Shown here in pieces: positions 18,389 through 26,566 of a stretch of DNA of 64,000 nt. A model generated the notes under the pieces. That model did no database searches. It had not been told where the DNA came from and saw only the letters and a list, made by a program, of their open reading frames with translations. The stretch is taken from positions 24,908-88,907 of the forward strand of contig JAFATG010000271.1 in assembly GCA_019244055.1 (NCBI GenBank), written 5' to 3'. Position 1 is the stretch's first letter; every line of letters begins with the position of its first letter. The position numbers and the translations under genes were made by a program. The DNA is from Acidobacteriaceae bacterium. GTDB taxonomy: Bacteria > Acidobacteriota > Terriglobia > Bryobacterales > Bryobacteraceae.

Positions 18389-18940
18389 CTAATCGAGATT
18401 CAACGTCTTCCTAACGGTGCCCCGCTCGCTCTGAATTTTCTCCTGCAGCAGCATGATCGAATAAATCAATTGTTCCGGCCGAGGCGGGCAACCCGGCACG
18501 TACACATCTACGGGGATCACCTGGTTCACGGGAATTAAGGCGTAATTGCTGAACACGCCGGTTGACGTTGCACATGCTCCCATAGAGATGACCCACTTGG
18601 GTTCGGGCATCTGTCGATAGAGCTGCCGGATAACGGGCGCCATCTTAGTCGAAACTCTTCCGGCAATAATCATGAGGTCCGACTGCCGCGGTGATCCACG
18701 AAAAACCTCTGCCCCGAAGCGGGCTGCATCGTATCGCGAGGCCATCATCGACATCATTTCGATCGCGCAACACGCTAACCCGAAAGTCATTGGCCAGAGC
18801 GAGTTCTTCCGAGCCCAATTGAGCGCGTTGTCCAGAGTGGTGGTGATCACGCTGTCACGAACCAATGCTGAGTCGTCCTGATCGGCCCGCGCGAACAACT
18901 CAGGCGGTTGGCTAAGTACGAAAGCTTCTGAGTCGCCCAC
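18389..18940 (-). CDS. nuoB: NADH-quinone oxidoreductase subunit B, orphan copy
   Basis: 183 residues. NuoB carries the terminal 4Fe-4S cluster N2 of respiratory complex I at the membrane interface. The four cluster ligands are visible: Cys57-Cys58 in [11 protein letters not shown], Cys123 in [10 protein letters not shown] and Cys151 in [30 protein letters not shown] and [10 protein letters not shown] are intact. The Gly-Gly usually following the third Cys is Ser-Thr-Gly here. No other nuo gene is nearby, so it is a solitary paralog or the complex I genes are dispersed. Either way, the product looks functional. Confidence 0.93.
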   Translation of the reverse strand: MGDSEAFVLSQPPELFARADQDDSALVRDSVITTTLDNALNWARKNSLWPMTFGLACCAIEMMSMMASRYDAARFGAEVFRGSPRQSDLMIIAGRVSTKMAPVIRQLYRQMPEPKWVISMGACATSTGVFSNYALIPVNQVIPVDVYVPGCPPRPEQLIYSIMLLQEKIQSERGTVRKTLNLD

Positions 18941-19036
18941 GGCTCAAGTATCCCATGTGCAAAACTCGCTCTGCAGCTTCCTGGCTGAACGAATCGGGTA
19001 TCTCGGCGACTCGCCGCCTAAAATCAGAAGTTACTA

Positions 19037-21274
19037 ATGCGTGTCTCCGAAATCCGATTTCTGCCTGCGGGCAGCCGTACTGAGTCCCTCGTCCGCGCTG
19101 CCGAGGAATGCGGCATTGCCCGAGAATATTGGGATATCTTCCATAAACGCCATGAGGTCTCTCTCGAAGCGCAGGAACGGATTCTTGCCGCCTTGGGTTG
19201 GGACGTCTCGAGCTATGAATCGATGGAAGCCGAGCGCCAGCGCCATTTTCGCCAGAGCTTTACTTGCCCGCTTGGGAAAACGTCTGTAGTCAGTGAAAGC
19301 GATAAGGCCGTTCTCATTACAGTTAGCGGGGCTGATAACGCTTCTCTGTGTTATGAAGTCGATCTCGAGGGTGGACAAGCGGTCGCCGGTTCCATCGACC
19401 TGGCGCAGCTTCCTCTCGCCCGCCGCGTTGGTATCGAGGATCAGGTCTGGAGCGCATATAAGCTTTCACTACCCGCTGAGGTACCGCTCGGGTATCACCG
19501 GCTGAAAGCTGCACTGAACGGGCACTCAATTGGCGAGACTCACGTCATCGTTTGTCCCGACGAAGCCCACCTTCCGGAGAATCTGCGCAGTTCCGGTAAA
19601 ACGGCGGGCTTCAATGTCTCCCTGTACGGACTGCGTTCTGATCGCAATTGGGGATGCGGCGACTTCACTGACCTTCGACCGCTGATTGATTGGGCGAGGC
19701 ATGAGGTCGGATTCAGCTTCATCGGTTTGAATCCTCTGCATGCGTTGCACAACCGCGCACCATACAACACCAGTCCGTATCTACCTCTTTCGATCTATTA
19801 CAAGAATCTGATCTATATCGATATTGAGAGCGTGCCTGAGTTCAAGATCTCCCGCTCAGCGCAGTGCCTTGCTAGTTCACCGAAGATGCAACAAAAGATT
19901 CGCGGTCTACGAGAGGCCGAGCTCGTTTGCTACGAGGAAGTGGACCGGCTCAAGCGCTGTTTCTTGAAGCTTCTATATCGTGAGTTTCGGCGCGAACGCG
20001 CGCGTGGCTCGGAACGATCTCTCGCCTTTTTGCGGTACTCGCATACTGAAGGAGACTTGCTTGACAAGTTTGCCCTTTACTGCGCTCTCGATGAAGCCCT
20101 CCACAAGGAAAATCGAAATCTCTGGACCTGGCGCGATTGGGCTCCTGAATATCAAGCCTCGGAATCAAAAGCAGTGGAGCTGTTTTCCCGTCAGCACGCC
20201 CGCTCGGTCGAGTTTTACAAATACATCCAATTCATCGCCGACGAACAGCTTCAGGCCGCACAGAGGTTCGCCAGGGAAAGCGGTATGTCGATCGGGCTCT
20301 ACCACGATCTGGCCGTTGCCACCGATAGCTGTGGCTCGGATCTTTGGGGCTATCGAAACTTCTACGCGAACGGTTGCCGTGTGGGCGCGCCTCCTGACGA
20401 TTTCTCACCACAGGGTCAGGATTGGGGTTTCCCGCCGCCTTCCGCCGAGGCCCACCGCGAAAACGGCTATTGTCTCTTCCGCGACACTATTCGGAAAATC
20501 GTTGCGTATGGCGGCGCTTTGCGTATCGATCACGTGATGCGGCTCTTTCGATTGTTTTGGATTCCTGAAGGCATGGAAGCGCGCCACGGCGCGTACGTGC
20601 GCGACCATGCTGTCGATCTGATGCGCATTCTCGCGCTGGAGAGCGTTCGCAGCAAGAACGTCATCATCGGCGAAGATCTCGGCACCGTAACCGATGAAAT
20701 TCGCGAGATGCTTGCGGGCTTCGGAATTCTTAGCTATCGCCTTTTTTATTTCGAAAAGGATCAGACAGGTGCGGCGTTCAAGCCGAGTCGCGAATATTCA
20801 AGGCAGGCGCTTGTCTCGTCTACTACCCACGATTTACCGACGCTCGCCGGTTTCTGGAAGAGCCGTGACATTGAAGCCCGCCGGGCAGCCGGCTTGATCG
20901 ACGAAGCTGGTTACTTGGCTCAGATGAACCAACGCAAACGTGAGAAGCAGCTCATGCTTGACCGGCTTCATTCGGAGAACTTGCTTCCTGAGTACTACAC
21001 GCGCAGGGCCGAGCAGGTCTTTGAGCTCGACGGCGATCTTCACAACGCTGTTATGGGTTTTCTCGCTCAGGTGCCTTCGATGATTCTTCTGTTGAATCAG
21101 GAAGATTTCACGAAGGAAGCGGACCAGCAGAATCTTCCGGGCAGTACCGCCCAATATCCCAATTGGCAACGCAAAATGCGGGCTAAAGTTGAAGATCTAC
21201 GCTCACCCCAGTGGGCCGGGTATACAGCTATGTTGCGCAATCAGCTCGCCCGCACCGGCCGGAGTAGCCGCTAG
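19037..21274 (+). CDS. malQ: 4-alpha-glucanotransferase (amylomaltase, GH77)
   Basis: 745 residues, the long MalQ type with an extra N-terminal domain of about 200 residues. The enzyme moves alpha-1,4-glucan segments between maltooligosaccharides in the cytoplasm. The catalytic core is clear: YNTSPYLPLSIYYKN, GLYHDLAVATDSCGSDLWG, ALRIDHVMRLFRLFWIP with the nucleophile Asp, IIGEDLGTVTDEI with the acid/base Glu, and SSTTHDLPTLAGFW with the third carboxylate. It stands alone between nuoB and a decayed DUF2007-like gene, whose 3' end overlaps it by 47 bases on the other strand. Confidence 0.95.
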   Translation: MRVSEIRFLPAGSRTESLVRAAEECGIAREYWDIFHKRHEVSLEAQERILAALGWDVSSYESMEAERQRHFRQSFTCPLGKTSVVSESDKAVLITVSGADNASLCYEVDLEGGQAVAGSIDLAQLPLARRVGIEDQVWSAYKLSLPAEVPLGYHRLKAALNGHSIGETHVIVCPDEAHLPENLRSSGKTAGFNVSLYGLRSDRNWGCGDFTDLRPLIDWARHEVGFSFIGLNPLHALHNRAPYNTSPYLPLSIYYKNLIYIDIESVPEFKISRSAQCLASSPKMQQKIRGLREAELVCYEEVDRLKRCFLKLLYREFRRERARGSERSLAFLRYSHTEGDLLDKFALYCALDEALHKENRNLWTWRDWAPEYQASESKAVELFSRQHARSVEFYKYIQFIADEQLQAAQRFARESGMSIGLYHDLAVATDSCGSDLWGYRNFYANGCRVGAPPDDFSPQGQDWGFPPPSAEAHRENGYCLFRDTIRKIVAYGGALRIDHVMRLFRLFWIPEGMEARHGAYVRDHAVDLMRILALESVRSKNVIIGEDLGTVTDEIREMLAGFGILSYRLFYFEKDQTGAAFKPSREYSRQALVSSTTHDLPTLAGFWKSRDIEARRAAGLIDEAGYLAQMNQRKREKQLMLDRLHSENLLPEYYTRRAEQVFELDGDLHNAVMGFLAQVPSMILLLNQEDFTKEADQQNLPGSTAQYPNWQRKMRAKVEDLRSPQWAGYTAMLRNQLARTGRSSR

Positions 21275-21549
21275 TGCTGATTTGTCTCCTCGGCCCTTCC
21301 CCGGATATTTGTGGCTGCAGCAGAGGCGCTAGCACCTCGCGTGCCTCGACCTCACGGTCGCGGCCAACCTGAATCTGTATCCGCTTCCGCAGGAACGGGT
21401 CCGCCGTTTCGATTAGCGTGCTGATCTGGTCTAAAGCAAGGAATGGAATCCCCCGCTTGCTCCAGCGATCCCTTCGCCAATGCAATCGCCACAGGATCGT
21501 CCGTGTCCAGAACGACCGCGAGTCGCAACTCCGGATCAAACGAGCTCAT
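21228..21549 (-). pseudogene. DUF2007-like signal-transducing protein, split by a one-base frameshift
   Basis: From the ATG at 21549 the minus strand reads MSSFDPELRLAVVLDTDDPV and AIALAKGSLEQAG, then drifts out of frame. The next frame continues GIPFLALDQISTL, then KRIQIQVGRDREVEA and EVLAPLLQP. Joined, they give the usual short DUF2007 layout: a strand, a helix that searches for a later copy, G-I-P-x, and V-x-x-x-x-x-x-A-x-x-v-l. The break lies at a run of five C on the plus strand (21450-21454); removing one base restores the frame. It is either a real inactivating or switching indel, or a sequencing error. Confidence 0.6.
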
Positions 21550-21629
21550 AACTTATTTACATAATGACGTGAAACGTGTGGTGTTCGAAGCCCTTGCACC
21601 GTTATTCACCCCAAGTGCTCAGTTTCGCC

Positions 21630-21658
21630 TTGACAATGCCGTGCAGAGTCTTGATACT
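21630..21658 (+). promoter_or_regulatory. Sigma-70 promoter for the DinB-like gene
   Basis: TTGACA at 21630-21635 and GATACT at 21653-21658 with a 17-base spacer, followed by AGGGAG at 21695-21700 and an ATG at 21707. Confidence 0.7.
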
Positions 21659-21706
21659 TCTATGTGTTCGCTAGCAATACCACTTACACGAACCAGGGAG
21701 TTGTGT

Positions 21707-22255
21707 ATGAAAAAGCTTTTGTTTGCATTCGGCCTCGCAGGCGTCCAGGTTTTTGCTCAATCAAGTTCCTCCACGCCCGCCGCCCCCAATCCGAATCCGC
21801 TGAGCGCCGCGACCAAGTACATGTATGGCATGAGCAAGGGTGACGTGTTGAAATCAGCCGAAGAAATGCCGGAAGAGAACTATTCTTTCAAGCCCGTATC
21901 CACCGTCCGAAGCTTTGGCCAACTGGTTGGCCATGTTGCCGATGCCCAATACGAGTTTTGCTCTGCGGTTGTCGGAGACGGCAAGCAGCCTCCCGGAATC
22001 GAGAAGAGCAAGACTAGCAAGGCCGACCTTATCCAGGGTTTGAAAGATGCCTTCGCATACTGCGACCAAGCCTACTCCAGTATGACTGATGCCCAAGCTC
22101 CGGTAGTCGTCAAGTTCTTCAACCACGATGCGCCGAAGCTCAGTATTCTCAATTTCAACGTCGTTCACAACATGGAGCACTACGGCAATATGGTCACTTA
22201 CTTGCGCATCAAAGGCTTGGTGCCCCCCTCTAGCCAGCAGCAATCCATGCAGTGA
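21707..22255 (+). CDS. Exported DinB-family (DinB_2) protein
   Basis: 182 residues. The ATG at 21707 has AGGGAG 6 bases upstream and a promoter before it; longer readings would start inside the promoter. The first 18 residues (MKKLLFAFGLAGVQVFAQ) form a signal peptide, so the protein is periplasmic. The rest is a four-helix DinB fold: RSFGQLVGHVADAQYEFC with the first metal-ligand-like His, and NFNVVHNMEHYGNMVTYLR with the second and third. DinB proteins are metal-binding, often thiol transferases such as BstA/YfiT-like enzymes. Exported members are common in Acidobacteriota, and their reaction is unknown. Confidence 0.85.
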   Translation: MKKLLFAFGLAGVQVFAQSSSSTPAAPNPNPLSAATKYMYGMSKGDVLKSAEEMPEENYSFKPVSTVRSFGQLVGHVADAQYEFCSAVVGDGKQPPGIEKSKTSKADLIQGLKDAFAYCDQAYSSMTDAQAPVVVKFFNHDAPKLSILNFNVVHNMEHYGNMVTYLRIKGLVPPSSQQQSMQ

Positions 22256-22419
22256 GCCAAATGTTTCGTCTGGCGAACTGAAAACGCGGTTCAGCGCGCT
22301 TCGTTGATCATTGCGGGTGCCTTGTATTCGGCCGTACAAACCATCGCAGATTTCCCGCTACAAATGGCCCAAGGTTGCCGTCCAGCAAGTGTGGTCGCAT
22401 GACCTAGGAAGGTGAATAA

Positions 22420-23556
22420 ATGGCAACTACAAACCAATCGACTGTGGTCGCAGTCTTTCGAAACAGATCTGAAGCGGAGAGCGCCGCGGCGGATCTGAAG
22501 GCAAACGGAATTCCTGAAAAGAATGTCTATATAGGCTCCTATTCGGATACTGGCGACTCCAGTAGTAATACCCGTACCTGGCAGGAAACTCATCAGCATG
22601 AAGGCGGAATAAAGGGCTGGTTCAAGTCTCTCTTCGGACAGGATGACGCGGAGGCCTCAGACTCGGTTTACTACGAGAATGCAGCCAATCGCGGTGAAGT
22701 GCTCCTGAGTCTAGACGTGGATGATCAGAACGTCGATCGTGTAACCAGCATCCTGCAGAATCACAATCCAATTGACGTTGGCGAGGAGACAACGAAAATC
22801 GGGCAGCAGACGACGGCAAGAGCGGCCGCTTCCGCTTCTCCGGCTCCAACAAGTTCCACAAAAACCAAGAGCAAAGATGCCGACCTCCCCAAGTCCATCC
22901 CAGTGGTCGAGGAAGATCTTCAGGTCGGCAAACGCCAGATTCTCCGAGGCGGCGTTCGTGTTTACTCGCGCGTCCGTGAACAGCCGGTTGAAGAGACCGT
23001 ACGTCTTCGCGAGGAGCATGTGCGGGTTGAGCGCCAGCCCGCCAATCGAAGCGTTGAGGCCGGTGATTTGCAAGCCGGTCGTGACGAGGTCATTGAAGTC
23101 CAGGAATTCGCTGAAGAGCCGGTCGTTCAGAAGCAGGCCCGGGTAGTCGAAGAGGTACGCGTTAGCAAGGATGCATCGGAACGCACAGAAACCGTGCGCG
23201 ACACTGTTCGTCGCAGAGAGGTGAATGTCGAGAATTTGGGCAAGGGCGATACCGCTACGGCTGCTTCTACTACCAAGGCAAGCGGCATAGACGACGATTT
23301 CCGAAGAGATTTCCAAACACGCTATGCGAGTTCCGGAGCCTCCTATGAAGACTACGGGCCGGCATATGAATACGGGTACCAAGCTGCCAGTGATCCTCGC
23401 TATCAGGGCCGCAGTTGGGATGAAGTAGAATCCGATCTGCGTAGCGACTACGGCCTTCGCTATCCGAATAGTGCCTGGGAGCGCATGAAGGCTTCCGTTC
23501 GCTACGGGTGGGACAAAATCACAGGCCGTGCGCGTGGGGCGACGTCGACACGCTAG
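22420..23556 (+). CDS. YsnF/DUF2382 stress protein with N-terminal YflT domain
   Basis: 378 residues, very charged. Residues 1-60 (VVAVFRNRSEAESAAADLKA, GIPEKNVYIGS) are a general-stress YflT/17M-like domain. Residues about 160-280 are a DUF2382 domain: IPVVEEDLQVGKRQILRGGV, RVYSRVREQPVEETVRLREE, then a second half-repeat. The C-terminal 85 residues are rich in Tyr and Trp (AYEYGYQAASDPRYQGRSWD), a tail often seen in these proteins. AGGAAGG precedes the ATG. A second DUF2382 gene follows after 12 bases, so they form an operon. The family is linked to general, heat and desiccation stress; the molecular role is unknown. Confidence 0.85.
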   Translation: MATTNQSTVVAVFRNRSEAESAAADLKANGIPEKNVYIGSYSDTGDSSSNTRTWQETHQHEGGIKGWFKSLFGQDDAEASDSVYYENAANRGEVLLSLDVDDQNVDRVTSILQNHNPIDVGEETTKIGQQTTARAAASASPAPTSSTKTKSKDADLPKSIPVVEEDLQVGKRQILRGGVRVYSRVREQPVEETVRLREEHVRVERQPANRSVEAGDLQAGRDEVIEVQEFAEEPVVQKQARVVEEVRVSKDASERTETVRDTVRRREVNVENLGKGDTATAASTTKASGIDDDFRRDFQTRYASSGASYEDYGPAYEYGYQAASDPRYQGRSWDEVESDLRSDYGLRYPNSAWERMKASVRYGWDKITGRARGATSTR

Positions 23557-23568
23557 CGGGGACTTCCG

Positions 23569-24171
23569 ATGTCTATCGCCCCAGACGAGTCTGACCTGGT
23601 CATTCCTGTCGTCCAGGAAGAAGTGAACGTAGACGCCGCTCCGGTTCTTACCGGCGGCGTCCGCGTTACCAAACACGTTCACACTCAGGACGAGGTTCTC
23701 GAGCAGGAGCTCCGCACCTCACATGCTGATGTGAAGCGTGTGAAAACAAACCGCGTGGTCGATGGCCCGCGCCAGCCGCCTCACCGCGAGGGAAACACGC
23801 TTATCATTCCTGTGGTTTCCGAAATCTTGCGGATCGAAAAGCAGTGGGTGGTCACCGAAGAGATCCATATCACGGAGCACAAAGAGACGGAAACCGTGCA
23901 GCAGACGGTGCCTGTCCGGTACGAACAGGCCCACATCGAGCGTCTGGACGATGCCGGAAATGCTGTTGGCTCTCTCGATACACCCGCTGAATCGGTACAG
24001 ACTCGCACCGCCTCTCAACCATCTCTTGTTCGGCGTGCGGCCGCCGGAGCGGAGGGCAGCAATCGTCGACTCCTGTCAGACACCCCGAGCCTGATCTCCG
24101 ATCAGAACGTCCGCCCGCGGCGCACACGGCAACCTCGTTCGCAACCAGAGGCAAAACGCCGTCAAGAGTAA
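23569..24171 (+). CDS. DUF2382 (YsnF-like) stress protein, second copy
   Basis: 200 residues, a shorter paralog of the upstream gene lacking the YflT domain. Two DUF2382 half-repeats are visible: LVIPVVQEEVNVDAAPVLTG, then LIIPVVSEILRIEKQWVVTE with ITEHKETETVQQTVPVRYEQ. The C-terminal 50 residues are low-complexity and basic. It is 12 bases downstream of the first gene and probably co-transcribed. Its last 96 bases overlap the 3' end of the convergent GT87 gene, so the two mRNAs would be antisense to each other there. Confidence 0.82.
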   Translation: MSIAPDESDLVIPVVQEEVNVDAAPVLTGGVRVTKHVHTQDEVLEQELRTSHADVKRVKTNRVVDGPRQPPHREGNTLIIPVVSEILRIEKQWVVTEEIHITEHKETETVQQTVPVRYEQAHIERLDDAGNAVGSLDTPAESVQTRTASQPSLVRRAAAGAEGSNRRLLSDTPSLISDQNVRPRRTRQPRSQPEAKRRQE

Positions 24172-25422
24172 TACTTCACCCCAAAAATCCAGGCCAAAGC
24201 TCAGGAGGTATTGCTGCCAGGGTTTGTACTGTAGAATTGCCTGCGCAAACGAGAGGGAGCAGGCGGCAATAAACAAAGCATTCGCTCTCGCAATGGCTTG
24301 CCGCTCGCTCACAGCCAACTCTGAGTTCCATGGACCCCGGTCAATGCCCTGAGTGAAGAGACAGCTAGCAATCAAAACTGCCGGAGCCAGCGAAATGAGT
24401 CCGCTTTTCACCGCGTACGGCTCTAGCAGGGAATACAGAACGAACGCCAGCCCATCCCATGCCCACAGTTTGCGCTCATCCGCGCGCAGGACCTGAACTG
24501 CAAAGAAGATGTAGACCGCGAGAGCAATGATCACCCACGCGATAACTGCTGTATGTGGCGAAAGCGACAGGATGTTGATGTGCGGGAACCTTTTCAGGGG
24601 CGGTTCTATGGGAGTCAAGTACCGTAGCAGCAACCCGCGTAAGGATTGGCCGGGGAAGTAATAGAACTCTGAGTAGGTGGTTCCTACGCGCCCCACAGCT
24701 TCGTACCACTGGTGAAGAAGCGCCCAATAACCCGTTGCGCCAAATGCCGTAACGGGGGCTAGCCAGAGAAGAGCTAATCCAAGAGCGAATGAAACCGCCG
24801 CCCGGATTCTGGTTCGCCGAAGAAGCCACGGCAGAAACAGAATCGGCCAGATCTTAAACGTGACTGCCAGCGCCATCAGTATCCCGGACCAGAGCGGTTG
24901 CGTTTCGGAAAGAACGAGCGCTAGAAAAATCCAGGCGATGACGAATGGCTGCACGTTCCCATACCGAACTGCCAGCACGAGATAAGCCAGCAGAAAGGTG
25001 CAGCACGCAGCAACGGAGCGGGACGTGAACCGCAGTCCGCGAATTCGGATGGCGAGCGTCACCGCTAGGGTTCCGTTGATCCATGCGGCCAGCATCCACC
25101 AGAAGCCAGCCACCCGAAAGCTCAGGTACTTAAGAGGGAATAGAAGCAGATACGTTACGGGCGGGTAACGATACTCCATCGGGAATCCGATACCGCTTGC
25201 CGGCCCATATGCCGGCCGCGTTCCGCTGAAAAATCCGTTCACGGCGTACCAATAGACTGCGAGATCGACGCTCTTTGTCAAGAAAAGCGAAGAGGCAATG
25301 GCCAGGATTGCGATCGAGCCGTAGATGAGGATTCTCGGTCGCTGGTTTGCGTCCTTCTGAGGAATTTCCTGGAGCCGCTGCTCCTTCGTCACGGGTGTGC
25401 CCAACTTTATTTTTCCTTCCAC
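24076..25422 (-). CDS. GT87-family membrane glycosyltransferase
   Basis: 448 residues with about 10-11 TM helices. It matches the GT87 (DUF2029) family of polyprenyl-phosphate-mannose-dependent mannosyltransferases: DLAVYWYAVNGFFSG with the conserved Asp in the first extracytoplasmic loop, FPMEYRYPPVTYLLLFPL with the PP motif, and VRYGNVQPFVIAWIFLAL with the GNV/GQ-type motif. ALAVTFKIWPILFLPWLL is the K-x-x-P-x-L-F-x-P signature. Such enzymes add sugars to lipid-linked glycans outside the inner membrane. It stands alone, convergent with the DUF2382 gene. Acceptor and donor are unknown. Confidence 0.85.
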   Translation of the reverse strand: MEGKIKLGTPVTKEQRLQEIPQKDANQRPRILIYGSIAILAIASSLFLTKSVDLAVYWYAVNGFFSGTRPAYGPASGIGFPMEYRYPPVTYLLLFPLKYLSFRVAGFWWMLAAWINGTLAVTLAIRIRGLRFTSRSVAACCTFLLAYLVLAVRYGNVQPFVIAWIFLALVLSETQPLWSGILMALAVTFKIWPILFLPWLLRRTRIRAAVSFALGLALLWLAPVTAFGATGYWALLHQWYEAVGRVGTTYSEFYYFPGQSLRGLLLRYLTPIEPPLKRFPHINILSLSPHTAVIAWVIIALAVYIFFAVQVLRADERKLWAWDGLAFVLYSLLEPYAVKSGLISLAPAVLIASCLFTQGIDRGPWNSELAVSERQAIARANALFIAACSLSFAQAILQYKPWQQYLLSFGLDFWGEVLLLTAFCLWLRTRLPCAPRADVLIGDQARGV

Positions 25423-25613
25423 TCCAAAAACTTACCGGCCATTTTCAGGATCAACGGTTCGTTTTTCCAAGCTTCGCATGCTATCGTCGGGCAGGCTCGC
25501 GGTGCGCGGAAGCGTATCGCGAGTCATTCGTTTTAGGAGATGTAGTTACCCCTCCGATTCATTCGCTGTGCTGAAAGAATAAGCCCGACTGGACGCCTAA
25601 AAAAGGAGCAAAT

Positions 25614-25895
25614 GTGCGAAAAATTCTCGTGATCTTGGCAATGCAACTCGCGAACCCGATGTGGACAAGCACCCGCCATACAATCAATGAACTGCATCAG
25701 CCGACGACGGTCAATCAGACCTCGTTCGTTTTGAACTGGGTGCCGGTGAGCGGGTCGGTCTCGATATATCAGAACGGCATCCGTCTGGTACCGGGCCTGG
25801 ACTTTACGGTGAACGGCGGCAACCTGACCCTGCTGGTGCCGCACCTGGGGCAGCCCGGAGATTATTTCCTCGTAGATTACGACCACCAGCAATAG
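25614..25895 (+). CDS. Small protein of unknown function with a phage-tail-like beta motif
   Basis: 93 residues from a GTG at 25614, with AAGGAG 5 bases upstream. An out-of-frame ATG at 25612 overlaps the start and would stop after six codons. The first 20 residues are mildly hydrophobic but not a clear signal peptide. The middle, GSVSIYQNGIRLVPGLDFTV then NGGNLTLLVP, is a beta-rich pattern seen in phage and prophage fibre or tail proteins (V-x-x-N-G-x-x-L-x-P-G-x-D-Y). No phage genes are nearby. Real translation is likely from the good ribosome site and codon pattern; function is unknown. Confidence 0.65.
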   Translation: MRKILVILAMQLANPMWTSTRHTINELHQPTTVNQTSFVLNWVPVSGSVSIYQNGIRLVPGLDFTVNGGNLTLLVPHLGQPGDYFLVDYDHQQ

Positions 25896-26038
25896 ATCGC
25901 GAAGTTTAGACCTGCGGGCGGCCGCGAGTGTCCTCCGTCCGCCCTAAATCGCTGGACACCTAACGCACTAACTGGCGAGTCCGCGCGCCCGATTTACCTG
26001 GTTTTCTAGCGTTTGCGAAGCTTAATGCCGCATCTCTC

Positions 26039-26067
26039 TTGACTGATATTGCAATTAGCGATAAGAT
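26039..26067 (+). promoter_or_regulatory. Sigma-70 promoter of the HTH-NfeD-flotillin-PspA operon
   Basis: TTGACT at 26039-26044 and TAAGAT at 26062-26067 with a 17-base spacer. Transcription would begin near 26074, about 10 bases before the ATG at 26084, giving an almost leaderless mRNA. The promoter lies inside the longest open frame (TTG at 26039), which argues against that start. Confidence 0.6.
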
Positions 26068-26083
26068 AATTGCAGATCGCTAT

Positions 26084-26566
26084 ATGAAGGTCGCCGAGAA
26101 AATCCGTTACCTCCGAGTCGTCGAAGGACACCTCCGCGGCCTGAATCGCGAGATGACTCAAAAGGAAGTGGTCGCCGCCGTCCGCAAGGAGCTGAAAAAA
26201 TCTATCAGTCAGCCCTATCTTTCGCAGCTAGAAAACGGCAGCCGCCGCCACCTGACCAACACTACCCGTCTATTGCTCTCGAAATTTTTTCGAGTGCATC
26301 CGGGTTACCTGGTCGATGATCCCGAAGGTTTCCAAACGGAGCTGATTTCCGATCTTCGCGATCAGGAAGACAAGCTGGACCTCTGGCTCATTCAGGGCGC
26401 CGAGCGCTTCCGTCGCGATGCTCCGCTTTCGGAGGCACTGCTGAAGCTTGCCCGGCACGAAGACACTCGCAAGTGTGTCCTGCTGCTTGGAGAGGTCCTC
26501 GAAACACCGGACCTGTTGGATCGTCTGTGGGAAGTTCTCGAACCAAGAGAGGAGGTCGTCTCATGA
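26084..26566 (+). CDS. HTH (XRE-like) transcriptional regulator heading the flotillin operon
   Basis: 160 residues from the ATG at 26084; a TTG at 26039 would add 15 residues but overlaps the -35 box. An N-terminal HTH of the Cro/CI type is suggested by MTQKEVVAAVRKEL and ISQPYLSQLENGSRRHLTNT, where YLSQLENG is the usual recognition-helix pattern, followed by KFFRVHPGYLVDDP. The C-terminal half is helical. The ATGA overlap with the next gene (26563) shows coupled translation. It most likely controls its own membrane-stress operon; the inducing signal is unknown. Confidence 0.82.
   Translation: MKVAEKIRYLRVVEGHLRGLNREMTQKEVVAAVRKELKKSISQPYLSQLENGSRRHLTNTTRLLLSKFFRVHPGYLVDDPEGFQTELISDLRDQEDKLDLWLIQGAERFRRDAPLSEALLKLARHEDTRKCVLLLGEVLETPDLLDRLWEVLEPREEVVS

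Noticed and set aside
25921..25955. GGGCGG...CCGCCC hairpin after the small 93-residue gene, considered as terminator
   Set aside because: The stem is short with a long loop and no T run follows.
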